Positions 23,735-31,489 of a stretch of 32,299 nt of DNA are shown here, in pieces. Every line of letters starts with the position of its first letter. Within the stretch, counting starts at the first letter, position 1. The notes under the pieces were generated by a model. The model had not been told where the DNA came from, did not search any database, and saw only the letters and a program-made list of their open reading frames with translations. The position numbers and the translations under genes are program-made. Origin of the DNA: CAZVUW01 sp964629825 (GTDB lineage Bacteria; Actinomycetota; Nitriliruptoria; Euzebyales; Egibacteraceae); NCBI GenBank assembly GCA_964629825.1, contig CAZVUW010000027.1:1-32299 (forward strand), given 5' to 3'.

Positions 23735-24346
23735 ATGCAGCTGGTGCTCGCCACCACCAACCGCGGCAAGGTGGCAGAGCTCCGGCGGATCCTCGCCGGC
23801 CTTGACATCGAGCTGCTGTCCGCCGCGGAGGTGTCCCTGCCCGAGGTCGAGGAGACCGGCACGACCTTTCTCGACAACGCCCGGTTGAAGGCGCACGCGG
23901 CGGCCGTGGCCAGCGGCCTGCCGAGCATCGCCGACGACTCCGGGCTGGTCGTGGATGCCCTCGGCGGCGAGCCGGGGGTGCGCTCGGCCCGCTACGCCGG
24001 AGAGCCGGGCGACGATGAAGCGAACCTGCGGCTGGTGTTGGAGCGGATGTCCGGCGTCGAGAACCGCGCCGCGCGCTTCGTGTGCGCGGCGGTGCTGGCG
24101 ACGCCGGACGGCCGGGAGTGGACGGCGGAGGGCGTCCTGGAGGGCGCGCTCACGACCGCGCCGCGCGGCAGCGGCGGCTTCGGCTACGACCCGATCTTCC
24201 TGCCCGACGGGCACGGGCGGACCACCGCCGAGATGGCGCCCGAGGAGAAGGACGCCATCAGCCACCGCGGCCGCGCCTTCCGCGCCCTGCGGTCGGCGGT
24301 CGAGGAGCTGGCCACCAGAGAGCCGCCCGGCGAAGCAATCCGCTGA
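23735..24346 (+). CDS. rdgB: Non-canonical purine NTP pyrophosphatase (RdgB/HAM1)
   Basis: This 203-residue enzyme hydrolyses dITP, XTP and ITP, keeping deaminated purines out of nucleic acids. Motifs are LATTNRGKVAEL at the N-terminus, GTTFLDNARLKA, SIADDSGLVVDALGGEPGV with the catalytic Asp, GGFGYDPIF and SHRGRAF. The frame is open to GTG 23720 at the rph stop, but AGGAG (23723-23727) is seven bases from ATG 23735, which also gives the usual N-terminus. It follows rph, as is common in many bacteria, and ends the plus-strand run eight bases before a convergent gene. Confidence 0.95.
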   Translation: MQLVLATTNRGKVAELRRILAGLDIELLSAAEVSLPEVEETGTTFLDNARLKAHAAAVASGLPSIADDSGLVVDALGGEPGVRSARYAGEPGDDEANLRLVLERMSGVENRAARFVCAAVLATPDGREWTAEGVLEGALTTAPRGSGGFGYDPIFLPDGHGRTTAEMAPEEKDAISHRGRAFRALRSAVEELATREPPGEAIR

Positions 24347-24354
24347 CCGGGGGC

Positions 24355-24864
24355 CTAGTCCCCGGCGCCGATGTCGACGGCGTAGGCGTCGTAGACGACA
24401 TCCGCGCCGTGCTGGCGGTGCCGCATCAGCCGGTCGATGACCGCGATCGCCGCCTCGCGGCCGTCGTCGCTGCTGAGCGGTCGGTCGGAGGTGATGCGGA
24501 CGGCGTCCAGCGCCGCGGTGATGGCCGCGCGGATCTCCTGGTGCTCGCGCCGCAGCCGATCCAGCGCGTTGGCTAGCCGCGGGGCCGCCGCGGTGACCTC
24601 CTCGAACAGGCCACCGGGGCCCTCGACGGCCGCGATGTGGCGCTCGAAGGCCGCTCCGACCTCCACCAGGGCGTCGTGCACGTGCTCCGCCCACTCCGGT
24701 CGAGGCGAGGGTGCGGCGATCGCGGCCTCTAGGGCCACGATCGCATCATGCAGGTGCGCGCGGCGGGCGCGGGCCGTGGCCAGCGCCTCGGTCGGCACCG
24801 CCGCCTCGGTGGCACCGCCGGCGGGCGGCTCCTCGGTGGACTCTGGTACCTGATCTACTGCCAT
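24355..24864 (-). CDS. Helical hemerythrin-like protein, function unknown
   Basis: This 169-residue soluble protein has an Ala/Glu-rich disordered start (1-28) and about four helices. His and acidic residues are placed like those of HHE/hemerythrin proteins: HLHDAI, AFERHIAAVEGPGGLFEE, RLRREHQEI and RHRQHGADVVYDAYAVDIG. The HxxxE and HxxxH ligand pairs are not exact, so a di-iron site is uncertain. The conserved-looking VVYDAYAVDIG tail suggests a real family. GGAGG stands a few bases before the ATG. It is divergent from the small zinc-ribbon gene and convergent with rdgB. Confidence 0.6.
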   Translation of the reverse strand: MAVDQVPESTEEPPAGGATEAAVPTEALATARARRAHLHDAIVALEAAIAAPSPRPEWAEHVHDALVEVGAAFERHIAAVEGPGGLFEEVTAAAPRLANALDRLRREHQEIRAAITAALDAVRITSDRPLSSDDGREAAIAVIDRLMRHRQHGADVVYDAYAVDIGAGD

Positions 24865-24961
24865 GCGTCCTCCGCTGTCCGGGTCCCCCAGTGTCGCCCG
24901 GCTGCGACCGGAGGGGAAGGGGTGCGGCCCGCGGCGGCGCGACTCGTCGGGCGTCAGCGCA

Positions 24962-24973
24962 TAACCTGACCCG
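24962..24973 (+). promoter_or_regulatory. Probable leaderless promoter of the zinc-ribbon gene
   Basis: TAACCT (24962-24967) is six bases before the ATG and there is no ribosome binding site, consistent with leaderless transcription as at selD and mec. Confidence 0.45.
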
Positions 24974-25183
24974 ATGCCCGCCCCGAACGAGATCGTCTGC
25001 GTCGACTGCGGAGGGCGCGCGTTCCTGCTGTCACCCGAGCCCGAGGACGGCTTCGAGCCGGGCGACGTGGTCGCCTACCGCTGCCGCGACTGCCTCGACC
25101 GCTGGGACGTGGAGCTCGCCGAGGAGGATCTGACAGCGACGCCTCCTCCCCGTCGCACCCGCCGCCGACGACGCGCGGACTAG
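24974..25183 (+). CDS. Small zinc-ribbon protein
   Basis: This 69-residue protein has two CxxC knuckles, CVDCGG near residue 9 and YRCRDCLDRW near 37, about 25 residues apart, the pattern of a single zinc ribbon. The tail PPPRRTRRRRRAD is strongly basic and could touch nucleic acid. It sits alone between a divergent hemerythrin-like gene and a histidine kinase gene about 100 bases on. The two cysteine pairs and a coherent codon pattern support a real gene; its function cannot be assigned. Confidence 0.75.
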   Translation: MPAPNEIVCVDCGGRAFLLSPEPEDGFEPGDVVAYRCRDCLDRWDVELAEEDLTATPPPRRTRRRRRAD

Positions 25184-25287
25184 ACCAGGTTGGGCACGCG
25201 AGTCACCCGCTTGTGGCAGTGTGTGGGCGCGTCGGCGTGCTGCTGACGGCGCCCGGGGGCTGGCGCGCAGGAGGACTAGGGAGCTCG

Positions 25288-26640
25288 ATGGACGGTTCCG
25301 CCGGGGCTGCTGGCCCGACGGCGCTATCGCGCCCAGGCGGCGGTGGCTCGGTGGAGCTGCGCCGCCTGCTGCGCAGCGAGCGGACGATGGTGCGCGTCCG
25401 CTGGGGAGCCGTGGTCTTCGGGATCATCCAGATCGCGACCTTCTACCGGGAGCACCCGCCGGGCTTCGACGTCTTCGCGTACTCGCTCGTGGCGCTCCTC
25501 GGGCTCGTGAACATCGGGATCTGGCTGCGGGTCCGCCGCGGGGTCGACACGATCGAGAAGGCGCACCGGCTGGGGCTGCTGGCCCTGACCGTGGACACCA
25601 TCGCGGCGACCGGCATGGTGTTCGTGTACGCGTTCGACCCCGAGACGGCCATATTCGTCCTGCTGTACATCCTCCCGCTGGAGGCGGCGCTGCGCCTCCA
25701 GATGCGCGGGGCCGTCACCACCATGACGATCGTCACGGCGCTGTACGTGGTGCGGGAGATCTTCAGCGCCAGCGCGTACGGGAACGAGCTCCTGCCCGAG
25801 TCGATCTCGTTCCGGATGGGGATTGGCTGGTTCATCGCCCTGGTCGCGGGCTCCATGGCGTCGAACCTGGTGCGCGACCGCAGGGAGCTGGAGGTCGCCA
25901 AGGAGGAGCTCGAGCGCTCCGCCGCCAAGCTCGCCGAGACCAACGCCGAGCTGGCGGCCGCCAACGAGATCAAGGATGACTTCCTGGCGATGACCAACCA
26001 CGAGCTGCGGACGCCGCTCACGACCGTGCTCGGGTACACGTCCATGCTCCGCAAGCGCTGGGATGACATCCCCGACGAGCGCCGCCAGGAGTTCGTTCTC
26101 CGCATCGAGGAGCAGGGCCTGCGTCTGCGCTCCATGGTGGAGGGCCTGCTGACCCTCAGCTCCGCGCAGGCGGGCGCGCTCCAGCTCGACATGGCCGCGG
26201 TGGACGTGCGCCAGGCTGTCGACGACGCCATCCGCCACCACGGCCTGGCCGGCGCCAGCTTTGCCAACGAGGCGCCGGAGGGCCTGATCGTGGAGGCCGA
26301 TCCCGTCCGGCTCGGTCAGATCTTGGTCAACTACATGACCAACGCGCGCAAGTACGGCGCCCCGCCGATCGTGGTGACAGCCAGGGCCGAGGGCAGCTGG
26401 GTCGTCATCGCGGTCGAGGACTCGGGCGACGGCGTCCCCGCCCAGTTCGTCCCTCGTCTGTTCGACAAGTTCAGCCAGGCGAGCATCGGCGACTCGCGCA
26501 CGGCGGAGGGCACGGGGCTGGGGTTGGCGATCGTCCGTCAGCTGGCACGGGCGCAGGGCGGCGACGCCTGGTACGAGCCGCGCGCGCCGCACGGGTCGCG
26601 CTTCATGGTGCGGTTGCGGGCCGCGCGCCCGCCCGCCTGA
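25288..26640 (+). CDS. Membrane sensor histidine kinase
   Basis: This 450-residue kinase has about six membrane helices between residues 40 and 195, among them WGAVVFGIIQIATFY, LGLLALTVDTIAATGMVFVY and MGIGWFIALVAGSMA. A coiled coil follows (RRELEVAKEELERSAAKLAE). Phosphoacceptor H238 lies in NHELRTPLTT. The ATPase domain is complete: N box NYMTNARKYG, G1 VEDSGDGVP, F box LFDKFSQ and G2 GTGLGLAIVRQL. The frame extends upstream to 25213, but ATG 25288 has GGGAG five bases before it. No response regulator is adjacent. Its end overlaps convergent psuK by 38 bases. The first kinase in this window (17761-19164) shares the architecture but not the intact G1 box. Confidence 0.93.
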   Translation: MDGSAGAAGPTALSRPGGGGSVELRRLLRSERTMVRVRWGAVVFGIIQIATFYREHPPGFDVFAYSLVALLGLVNIGIWLRVRRGVDTIEKAHRLGLLALTVDTIAATGMVFVYAFDPETAIFVLLYILPLEAALRLQMRGAVTTMTIVTALYVVREIFSASAYGNELLPESISFRMGIGWFIALVAGSMASNLVRDRRELEVAKEELERSAAKLAETNAELAAANEIKDDFLAMTNHELRTPLTTVLGYTSMLRKRWDDIPDERRQEFVLRIEEQGLRLRSMVEGLLTLSSAQAGALQLDMAAVDVRQAVDDAIRHHGLAGASFANEAPEGLIVEADPVRLGQILVNYMTNARKYGAPPIVVTARAEGSWVVIAVEDSGDGVPAQFVPRLFDKFSQASIGDSRTAEGTGLGLAIVRQLARAQGGDAWYEPRAPHGSRFMVRLRAARPPA

Positions 26641-27535
26641 CGGCGGCGGTCGCCGCCGTCACCCCGGCGTGCAGCGCCGCCTGAAGCTCGGCGGGCTCCC
26701 TCGAACGCGTCTGCGTCCAGCGCGCGAGCCACCCGGCGGTGAGCGCATCACCGGCCCCGACCGGATCGACCACCTCGGCCGGTTCGGCGGGCGCATGGAG
26801 CACCTCGCCCCCGGCGGCGGCCCAGGCGCCCTGTGCGCCCGCGGTGATCACCGCGACGGGGTGGCGCTCGGCCAGCCGGTGCGCCGCCTCGGCTGGATCC
26901 AGCTCCTCTCCGAGCAGGATCCGCGCCTCGTCCAGATTGGCCCGCAGGACGTCCACGCCGTCGACCCAGCGCGCGAAGGTCCCGGCTCCGACCCGTGCCA
27001 GGGGAGCGGCCGAGGACGCGTCGACCGAGGTCGACAGCCCGGCGGCTCGCGCCCGCCGCAGCGCCTCCAAGCCGGCCGGTCGCGGCCCCTCCTCCAGCAG
27101 CACGTAGCCGGACAGGTGCAGGTGGCCGCCGCCGGGCAGCTCGGGCAGGTCGGCGGGGGACAAGCGCAGGTTCGCCCCGCGCTCGGTGTACATGGTGCGG
27201 CGTCCGTCGGTCGTGGCGATCACCACCACGGTCCCGGTGGGCCGCTGCTGATCGACGGCCAGGCGGCAGCGGACTCCGCCACCGGCGAGCTCGGCCGCCT
27301 GCATCTGCCCGGCCTCGTCCGCGCCGATCCGAGCGACCAGGGTCACCGGGGCGTGCAGCGCCGCCAGCCAGGCCGCCACGTTCCCACCGGCTCCGCCGCC
27401 GAGCAGGTGGATCCTCGCCCGTGCGTCGCTGTCGGGCGCCGGCTCCTCGGCCAGGCGCACGACGACGTCCAGCATCACGTCGCCCACCACGATGATCGCT
27501 GGGCGTTCGGAGGCGCCGGCCGGCGGGCTGGTCAC
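26603..27535 (-). CDS. psuK: PfkB-family kinase, probable pseudouridine kinase
   Basis: This 310-residue ribokinase-fold enzyme has the N-terminal VVGDVMLDVVVR, the PfkB signature region HLLGGGAGGNVAAWLAALHA, and the C-terminal DPVGAGDALTAGW with the anion hole and catalytic Asp. The PfkB family covers many sugars and nucleosides. Assignment to pseudouridine rests on its overlap (GTGA) with psuG, whose substrate is pseudouridine 5'-phosphate. Together they would phosphorylate pseudouridine from RNA turnover and split it to uracil and ribose 5-phosphate. The C-terminus overlaps the end of the convergent kinase gene by 38 bases. Confidence 0.85.
   Translation of the reverse strand: MTSPPAGASERPAIIVVGDVMLDVVVRLAEEPAPDSDARARIHLLGGGAGGNVAAWLAALHAPVTLVARIGADEAGQMQAAELAGGGVRCRLAVDQQRPTGTVVVIATTDGRRTMYTERGANLRLSPADLPELPGGGHLHLSGYVLLEEGPRPAGLEALRRARAAGLSTSVDASSAAPLARVGAGTFARWVDGVDVLRANLDEARILLGEELDPAEAAHRLAERHPVAVITAGAQGAWAAAGGEVLHAPAEPAEVVDPVGAGDALTAGWLARWTQTRSREPAELQAALHAGVTAATAAVRRAGARPATAP
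26639..26660. terminator. Hairpin at the kinase/psuK convergent overlap
   Basis: A perfect 10-bp stem (GACGGCGGCG at 26639-26648 with 26651-26660) starts at the last bases of the kinase stop codon. It lies within the coding C-terminus of psuK, whose Ala/Val-rich codons partly explain its symmetry. It may end kinase transcription. Confidence 0.4.
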
Positions 27536-28464
27536 GAGGTCGCCGTGGCGCTGCGACGACGGCTCAGGGCCACGGCGATGTCGGCCGCCAGGGCCGCGTT
27601 GCGCAGGATGAGCCGCTCGTTGGCGCGCAGGCTCTCCCCGCCGGTGGCGCGGTGCAGGTGGTCGAGCAGGAACGGCGTCACCGACTTGCCGGCCACACCC
27701 CCCTCGCGCGCGAGCGCCAGTCCCTCGGCCAGAACGCGGTGGTGGAGGGCGGGGTTCATCTGCTCGTCGGGCGGCAGCGGGTTGCCGACGATCAGGGCGT
27801 GCGGAGGAAGGCCCAGCTCACCGGCCACCGCGAAGATCTCCGCCGCCTCCTCGGGAGCCTGGATGGTCCACCCCACCGGCTGACCGGAGTCGGTCAGGTA
27901 GAAGCCCGGGAAGCGGTCGGTGCCGTATCCGACGATGGCGACACCGAGCGTCTCCAGCCGCTCCAGGGTCGCTCCGATGTCGAGGATCGACTTGACGCCT
28001 GAGCAGACCACGATCAGGCCGACCCGCGCCAGAGCAGCGAGGTCGGCCGACTCGTCCCAGGACTCGCGCGCGTCGCGGTGGACGCCGCCGAGCCCACCCG
28101 TGGCGAACACCTCGATCCCGCTGCGCACGGCCAAGACGGCGGTGCTGGCCACCGTCGTCGCACCGTCGGCACCGGTGACCACCGCGGCGGCGAGGTCGCG
28201 CACGCCGAGCTTGGCGATGTCGGAGCCCTTCGCCAGATGCTCGAGGGCGTCGCGGTCCAACCCCACGCGCACCACGCCGTCCAGAACGGCGATCGTCGCG
28301 GGCACGGCACCGCGGCGCCGCACCGCCGACTCGATCTCGGCGGCCACCTCGAGGTTGCGCGGCGCCGGCAGGCCGTGCGCGATGATCGTCGACTCGAGCG
28401 CGACGACCGGACCGCCGCTGGAGAGCGCGGTCCGGACCTCGTCGCTGATGAGCATGCGCGTCAC
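27532..28464 (-). CDS. psuG: Pseudouridine-5'-phosphate glycosidase
   Basis: This 310-residue PsuG/IndA-family enzyme cleaves the C-C glycosidic bond of pseudouridine 5'-phosphate. Hallmarks are VALESTIIAHGLPAPRN with the catalytic Glu near residue 24, PATIAVLDG, ATGGLGGVHRD and VVCSGVKSILDIG. In that last motif the lysine corresponds to the one forming the covalent intermediate. YGTDRFPGFY and NPLPPDEQM follow. It starts at GTG (28464), or possibly ATG 28455, four bases after the DksA-like gene. It is followed by psuK with a four-base overlap, giving a complete catabolic pair. Confidence 0.95.
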   Translation of the reverse strand: MTRMLISDEVRTALSSGGPVVALESTIIAHGLPAPRNLEVAAEIESAVRRRGAVPATIAVLDGVVRVGLDRDALEHLAKGSDIAKLGVRDLAAAVVTGADGATTVASTAVLAVRSGIEVFATGGLGGVHRDARESWDESADLAALARVGLIVVCSGVKSILDIGATLERLETLGVAIVGYGTDRFPGFYLTDSGQPVGWTIQAPEEAAEIFAVAGELGLPPHALIVGNPLPPDEQMNPALHHRVLAEGLALAREGGVAGKSVTPFLLDHLHRATGGESLRANERLILRNAALAADIAVALSRRRSATATS

Positions 28465-28468
28465 GGCG

Positions 28469-28894
28469 CTACGACGCGCCGCGGCGCTGCTGCTCGACGT
28501 CGGCCGACAGGCCTCCCGTGCCGCGCGTCGAAACCCCTCGCATCCGCTCGCCGCGTTCGGCGTCGGCCGCGCAGAAGCGCGTGGTGGGGCGAACCTCCAG
28601 GCGCTCTTCGGAGATCGGCTGGCCGCAGAGCTCGCAGATCCCGTAGGTGCCCTCCTCGACGCGCTCCAGGGCCGCGTCGACCTCCTGCAGCTCGGCGTCG
28701 ATGTGGCCCTTGATGGATTGGTTGACCTCGAGGGTGTGGATCTGCGTCGCGGCGTCCCCGCCGAGCCCGTCGTTCAGGCCTCCGCCGGTGGAGTCATCCG
28801 AGTAGCCGAAGCCCTGCTCCCCGGAGTCCTCGGCCAGTTCGGTGAGGCGGGTGCGCTCCCGCTCCAGCAGTGCCCGTGCGCTGGCGGCGTCCAT
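28469..28894 (-). CDS. DksA/TraR-family zinc-finger-like protein
   Basis: This 141-residue protein has a helical N-terminal half (coiled coil about 50-80, including IDAELQEVDAALERVEEGTYG) and the family's C-terminal finger CELCGQPISEERLEVRP. The second cysteine pair is incomplete: RFCAAD has one Cys, with Asp at the position normally held by the last Cys. It may use Asp as ligand or bind no zinc. Family members bind the RNA polymerase secondary channel and tune transcription, but this function is only inferred. AGGAG precedes the ATG by about ten bases. It lies between paaE and psuG and may be co-transcribed with either. Confidence 0.85.
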   Translation of the reverse strand: MDAASARALLERERTRLTELAEDSGEQGFGYSDDSTGGGLNDGLGGDAATQIHTLEVNQSIKGHIDAELQEVDAALERVEEGTYGICELCGQPISEERLEVRPTTRFCAADAERGERMRGVSTRGTGGLSADVEQQRRGAS

Positions 28895-28981
28895 GGGGTG
28901 TTGCTCCTGTTCGGTAGCAGAGTGACCGGATTCCGCCGAACGTGCCCTCAGCCGGGAGCGCGAAAACGCTCGCGGAGCGCC

Positions 28982-30076
28982 TCAGGCGTCGTAGTCGACC
29001 GTCACGGACTCGCTGTCGCACATGGCCTGGCAGGTGAGCACGAAGCCGGCGGCGACCTCCGCCTCCTCAAGGGCGAAGTTGCGCCGCATGTGCACCTGCC
29101 CGGAGGTGACGCGCGCCCGACAGGTGCCGCAGACCCCGCCCTTGCAGGCGAACGGCAGGTCGGGCCGCACCCGCTGCGCCGCGTCGAGGACCGGAGACTC
29201 CCGCGGCATCTGGAGGGTGGTCTCGCGGCCGTCGAGGATCACCGTCACCTCGACGCTGGGACCCTCGACGGCCTGGTCGTCGTGGACGGCAGGCGGCGGC
29301 GGCTCGTCCTCGACGAAGAAGAGCTCGGTGTGAACCCGCTCCCGCGGCACGCCAAGCTCGGTGAGCAGCTCGCGGGCGCTGAGAACCATCTCGAACGGGC
29401 CGCACAGCCAGACGTCGTCGACGTCGTGGAGGGGGACAAGTGAGGTCAGCAGCGAGCGCAGGCGCTCCGGGTCGAGCCGGCCCGACAGCAGCTCGGCGTC
29501 CCGCGGCTCGCGCGAGAGGACGTGCGCCAGGACGAAGCGGTCGGGGTGGGCATCCTTCAGGTCGGCGAGATCCTCGGCGAACATGACGGTGTCTGTGCGC
29601 CGATTGCCGTACAGCAGCCACACGCGGCTGCGCGGGTCCGCCAAGACCGACGCGGCTATGGAGACCATCGGAGTTATCCCCGAGCCGGCGGCGATCAGCA
29701 GGTGCCGCCCGGGCCGGTCGAGGTCCGGGGTGAAGGCGCCCTGGGGCGGCAGCACCTCCACCTCGTCGCCGGGGCGGACCTCCCGCACCAGCCAGGTCGA
29801 GAACAGGCCGCCCGGCACCTCGCGCACGCCGATGCGCGGCGGCGAGCCGACTGGGGCTGCGATCGAGTAGGTCCGGCGCTCGTCGACGCCGTCGATGTCC
29901 CGCCGCAGAGTCAGCGACTGGCCGGGGCGGAAGGCGTACAGCTCGGACAGCTCGTCCGGGATGTCGAACGTGATGGCCGCCGAGTCCTCGGTCAGCCGCT
30001 CCACGGCGGCGACGCGCAGGCGGTGGAACTGCGGCCGCGGCCGGGCCACCGCTTCGGTGAGGTCTGGGGCGGCCAC
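28982..30076 (-). CDS. paaE: Phenylacetyl-CoA 1,2-epoxidase reductase subunit PaaE
   Basis: This 364-residue flavoprotein passes electrons from NAD(P)H through FAD and a [2Fe-2S] cluster to the PaaA di-iron site. The FAD domain has YAFRPGQSLTLR and RRTYSIAAP, and the NAD(P)H domain AAGSGITPMVSIA and WLCGPFEMV. The C-terminal plant-type ferredoxin has CKGGVCGTC and a last Cys in VLTCQA. The longer frame starts at 30109 inside paaD, but AAGGAG lies seven bases from GTG 30076, directly after the paaD stop, so I use that start. It is the last paa gene in this run. Confidence 0.94.
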   Translation of the reverse strand: MAAPDLTEAVARPRPQFHRLRVAAVERLTEDSAAITFDIPDELSELYAFRPGQSLTLRRDIDGVDERRTYSIAAPVGSPPRIGVREVPGGLFSTWLVREVRPGDEVEVLPPQGAFTPDLDRPGRHLLIAAGSGITPMVSIAASVLADPRSRVWLLYGNRRTDTVMFAEDLADLKDAHPDRFVLAHVLSREPRDAELLSGRLDPERLRSLLTSLVPLHDVDDVWLCGPFEMVLSARELLTELGVPRERVHTELFFVEDEPPPPAVHDDQAVEGPSVEVTVILDGRETTLQMPRESPVLDAAQRVRPDLPFACKGGVCGTCRARVTSGQVHMRRNFALEEAEVAAGFVLTCQAMCDSESVTVDYDA

Positions 30077-30077
30077 C

Positions 30078-30596
30078 TCAGTGCTCCTTGAAGTGCTCGA
30101 AGGGCTCATCGCAGTCGGTGCAGCGCCACAGCGACTTGCAGGCGGTGGCGCCGAACTCCGACAGCAGCTGCGTCCTCGGTGAGGAGCAGCGGGGACACGT
30201 CACCGAGCGGGGCGGCGCGGTCAGCTGCACCAGCACCGGTCCGCCGCGGCGCGGCGCCGGCCCCGGCGGCGAGATGCCATGCTCGGCCAGCTTGCGCCTA
30301 CCCTCCGTGCTGATCCAGTCGCTGGACCACGGCGGGGCCAGGACGGTCCGCACCTCGACCTGCTCGAAGCCCGCGTCCTGCAGGCGCCGCTGCAGGTCGG
30401 CTCGCATGGTCTCGATCGCCGGGCAGCCCGAGTAGGTCGGGGTGATCCAGACGACCACACCGCCGTCGGGATCCACGGCTACGTCACGCAGGACGCCGAG
30501 GTCGGCCAGGGTCAGCATCGGCAGCTCGGGGTCGACGACCGAGGCCGCGACCTCGCGGGCCTGCTGCACGGAGGGTGCGGGCCGGGTGGCGGTCAC
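30078..30596 (-). CDS. paaD: PaaD, MIP18/DUF59-family maturation protein of the epoxidase
   Basis: This 172-residue protein is probably needed to assemble iron centres of the PaaABCE complex. The DUF59-like domain (about 10-90) has VVDPELPMLTLADLGVLRDV and YSGCPAIETM with its conserved Cys. Then comes WISTEGRRKLAEHGISPP, and a C-terminal zinc ribbon with CPRC and CTDC typical of PaaD. The GTG start overlaps the paaC stop (GTGA). The frame is open further upstream inside paaC, but the family length supports this start. Confidence 0.94.
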   Translation of the reverse strand: MTATRPAPSVQQAREVAASVVDPELPMLTLADLGVLRDVAVDPDGGVVVWITPTYSGCPAIETMRADLQRRLQDAGFEQVEVRTVLAPPWSSDWISTEGRRKLAEHGISPPGPAPRRGGPVLVQLTAPPRSVTCPRCSSPRTQLLSEFGATACKSLWRCTDCDEPFEHFKEH

Positions 30597-31468
30597 CAGC
30601 GCGCCCCCGGGTTCGCCCGGGCGAAGCCCTGCAGCTCGGCCAGAAGGTCCGTCAGCTCGGGGGTGTGGCGGCCCGCCCGGCCGCTGACCTCGGCTGGCCC
30701 CTCGCCGAGGCTGGGACGCTCGAGCGTCGCGGCTGCCAGCACCTGCTCCACGACCTCGTCCACCTCGGCGCGGACGTCGGCGGGATCGACGCCGACACCC
30801 ATCCCGGCCATCGCGCGCTCCGCATCGGAGGCGACGAACAGCTCGGCCAGGTAGGGCCACACGGCGCCGAGGCCGTCCTGCATGCGCTGGTGAGACAGCT
30901 CAGTGCCGTCCCCGAGCCGCACGACCCAGCGCGCTGCCCAGTCGCGGTGGTAGGCCAGCTCCTTCACGCCCTTGTCCGCGATGGCGGCCAGGACCTGGTC
31001 ACGGGAGCCGGTCAGGCGCTGGAACACCGCCAGCCGCCAGGTCGACAGGAGGAGCAGGCGTGCCACGGTCTGGGCGAAGTCGCCGTTCCCGATCTCGGCC
31101 AGCGTGACGTTCCGGAACTCGTGCGGATCGCGCAGGTAGGCCAGGTCGTCCTCGCTGCGGCCGCGGCCCTCGGCCAGGCCGGCGCGGGCGAGGAGGAGCC
31201 GGGCCTGCCCCAGGAGGTCGAGGGCGATGTTGGCGATCGCGACCTCCTCCTCGAGCTCCGGGGCGTTGGTGATCCACTGGCTGAGCCGCTGGGAGTGGAT
31301 CAGCGCGTCGTCCCCGAGCATCAGGCAGTAGTCGGCCAGCCCCAGGGCGTCGACGTCAGCGGGCAGGGAGGTTTCCACCCCGGCCAGCGGGTCGTCGAAG
31401 CCGGTGCCGAACGCCCAGCGGGCGTCGCCGTCGTCGAGCAGACCCTCGTAGGCGTTTCCGTCGTCCAT
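30593..31468 (-). CDS. paaC: Phenylacetyl-CoA 1,2-epoxidase structural subunit PaaC
   Basis: This 291-residue ferritin-like structural partner of PaaA has lost the di-iron site and stabilises the catalytic subunit. Recognisable segments are DYCLMLGDDALIHSQRLSQW, EEEVAIANIALDLLGQAR, LRDPHEFRNVTLAEIGNGDF and KELAYHRDWAARWVVRLGDG, all in family order. The N-terminal 35 residues are acidic and longer than in E. coli PaaC. The start at ATG 31468 leaves 21 bases after paaB. It is part of the phenylacetate ring-epoxidation operon. Confidence 0.95.
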   Translation of the reverse strand: MDDGNAYEGLLDDGDARWAFGTGFDDPLAGVETSLPADVDALGLADYCLMLGDDALIHSQRLSQWITNAPELEEEVAIANIALDLLGQARLLLARAGLAEGRGRSEDDLAYLRDPHEFRNVTLAEIGNGDFAQTVARLLLLSTWRLAVFQRLTGSRDQVLAAIADKGVKELAYHRDWAARWVVRLGDGTELSHQRMQDGLGAVWPYLAELFVASDAERAMAGMGVGVDPADVRAEVDEVVEQVLAAATLERPSLGEGPAEVSGRAGRHTPELTDLLAELQGFARANPGARW

Positions 31469-31489
31469 GCGTTCAGGCGCTCCGAGCGG

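Noticed and set aside
19175..26640. A selenoprotein gene near selD with in-frame TGA
   Set aside because: The neighbouring genes all read through with normal stops and Cys at catalytic positions. I found no credible TGA-containing extension.
28956..28971. Hairpin GAGCG-cgaaaa-CGCTC after paaE as terminator
   Set aside because: The stem is only five base pairs with no T tract, too weak to call.
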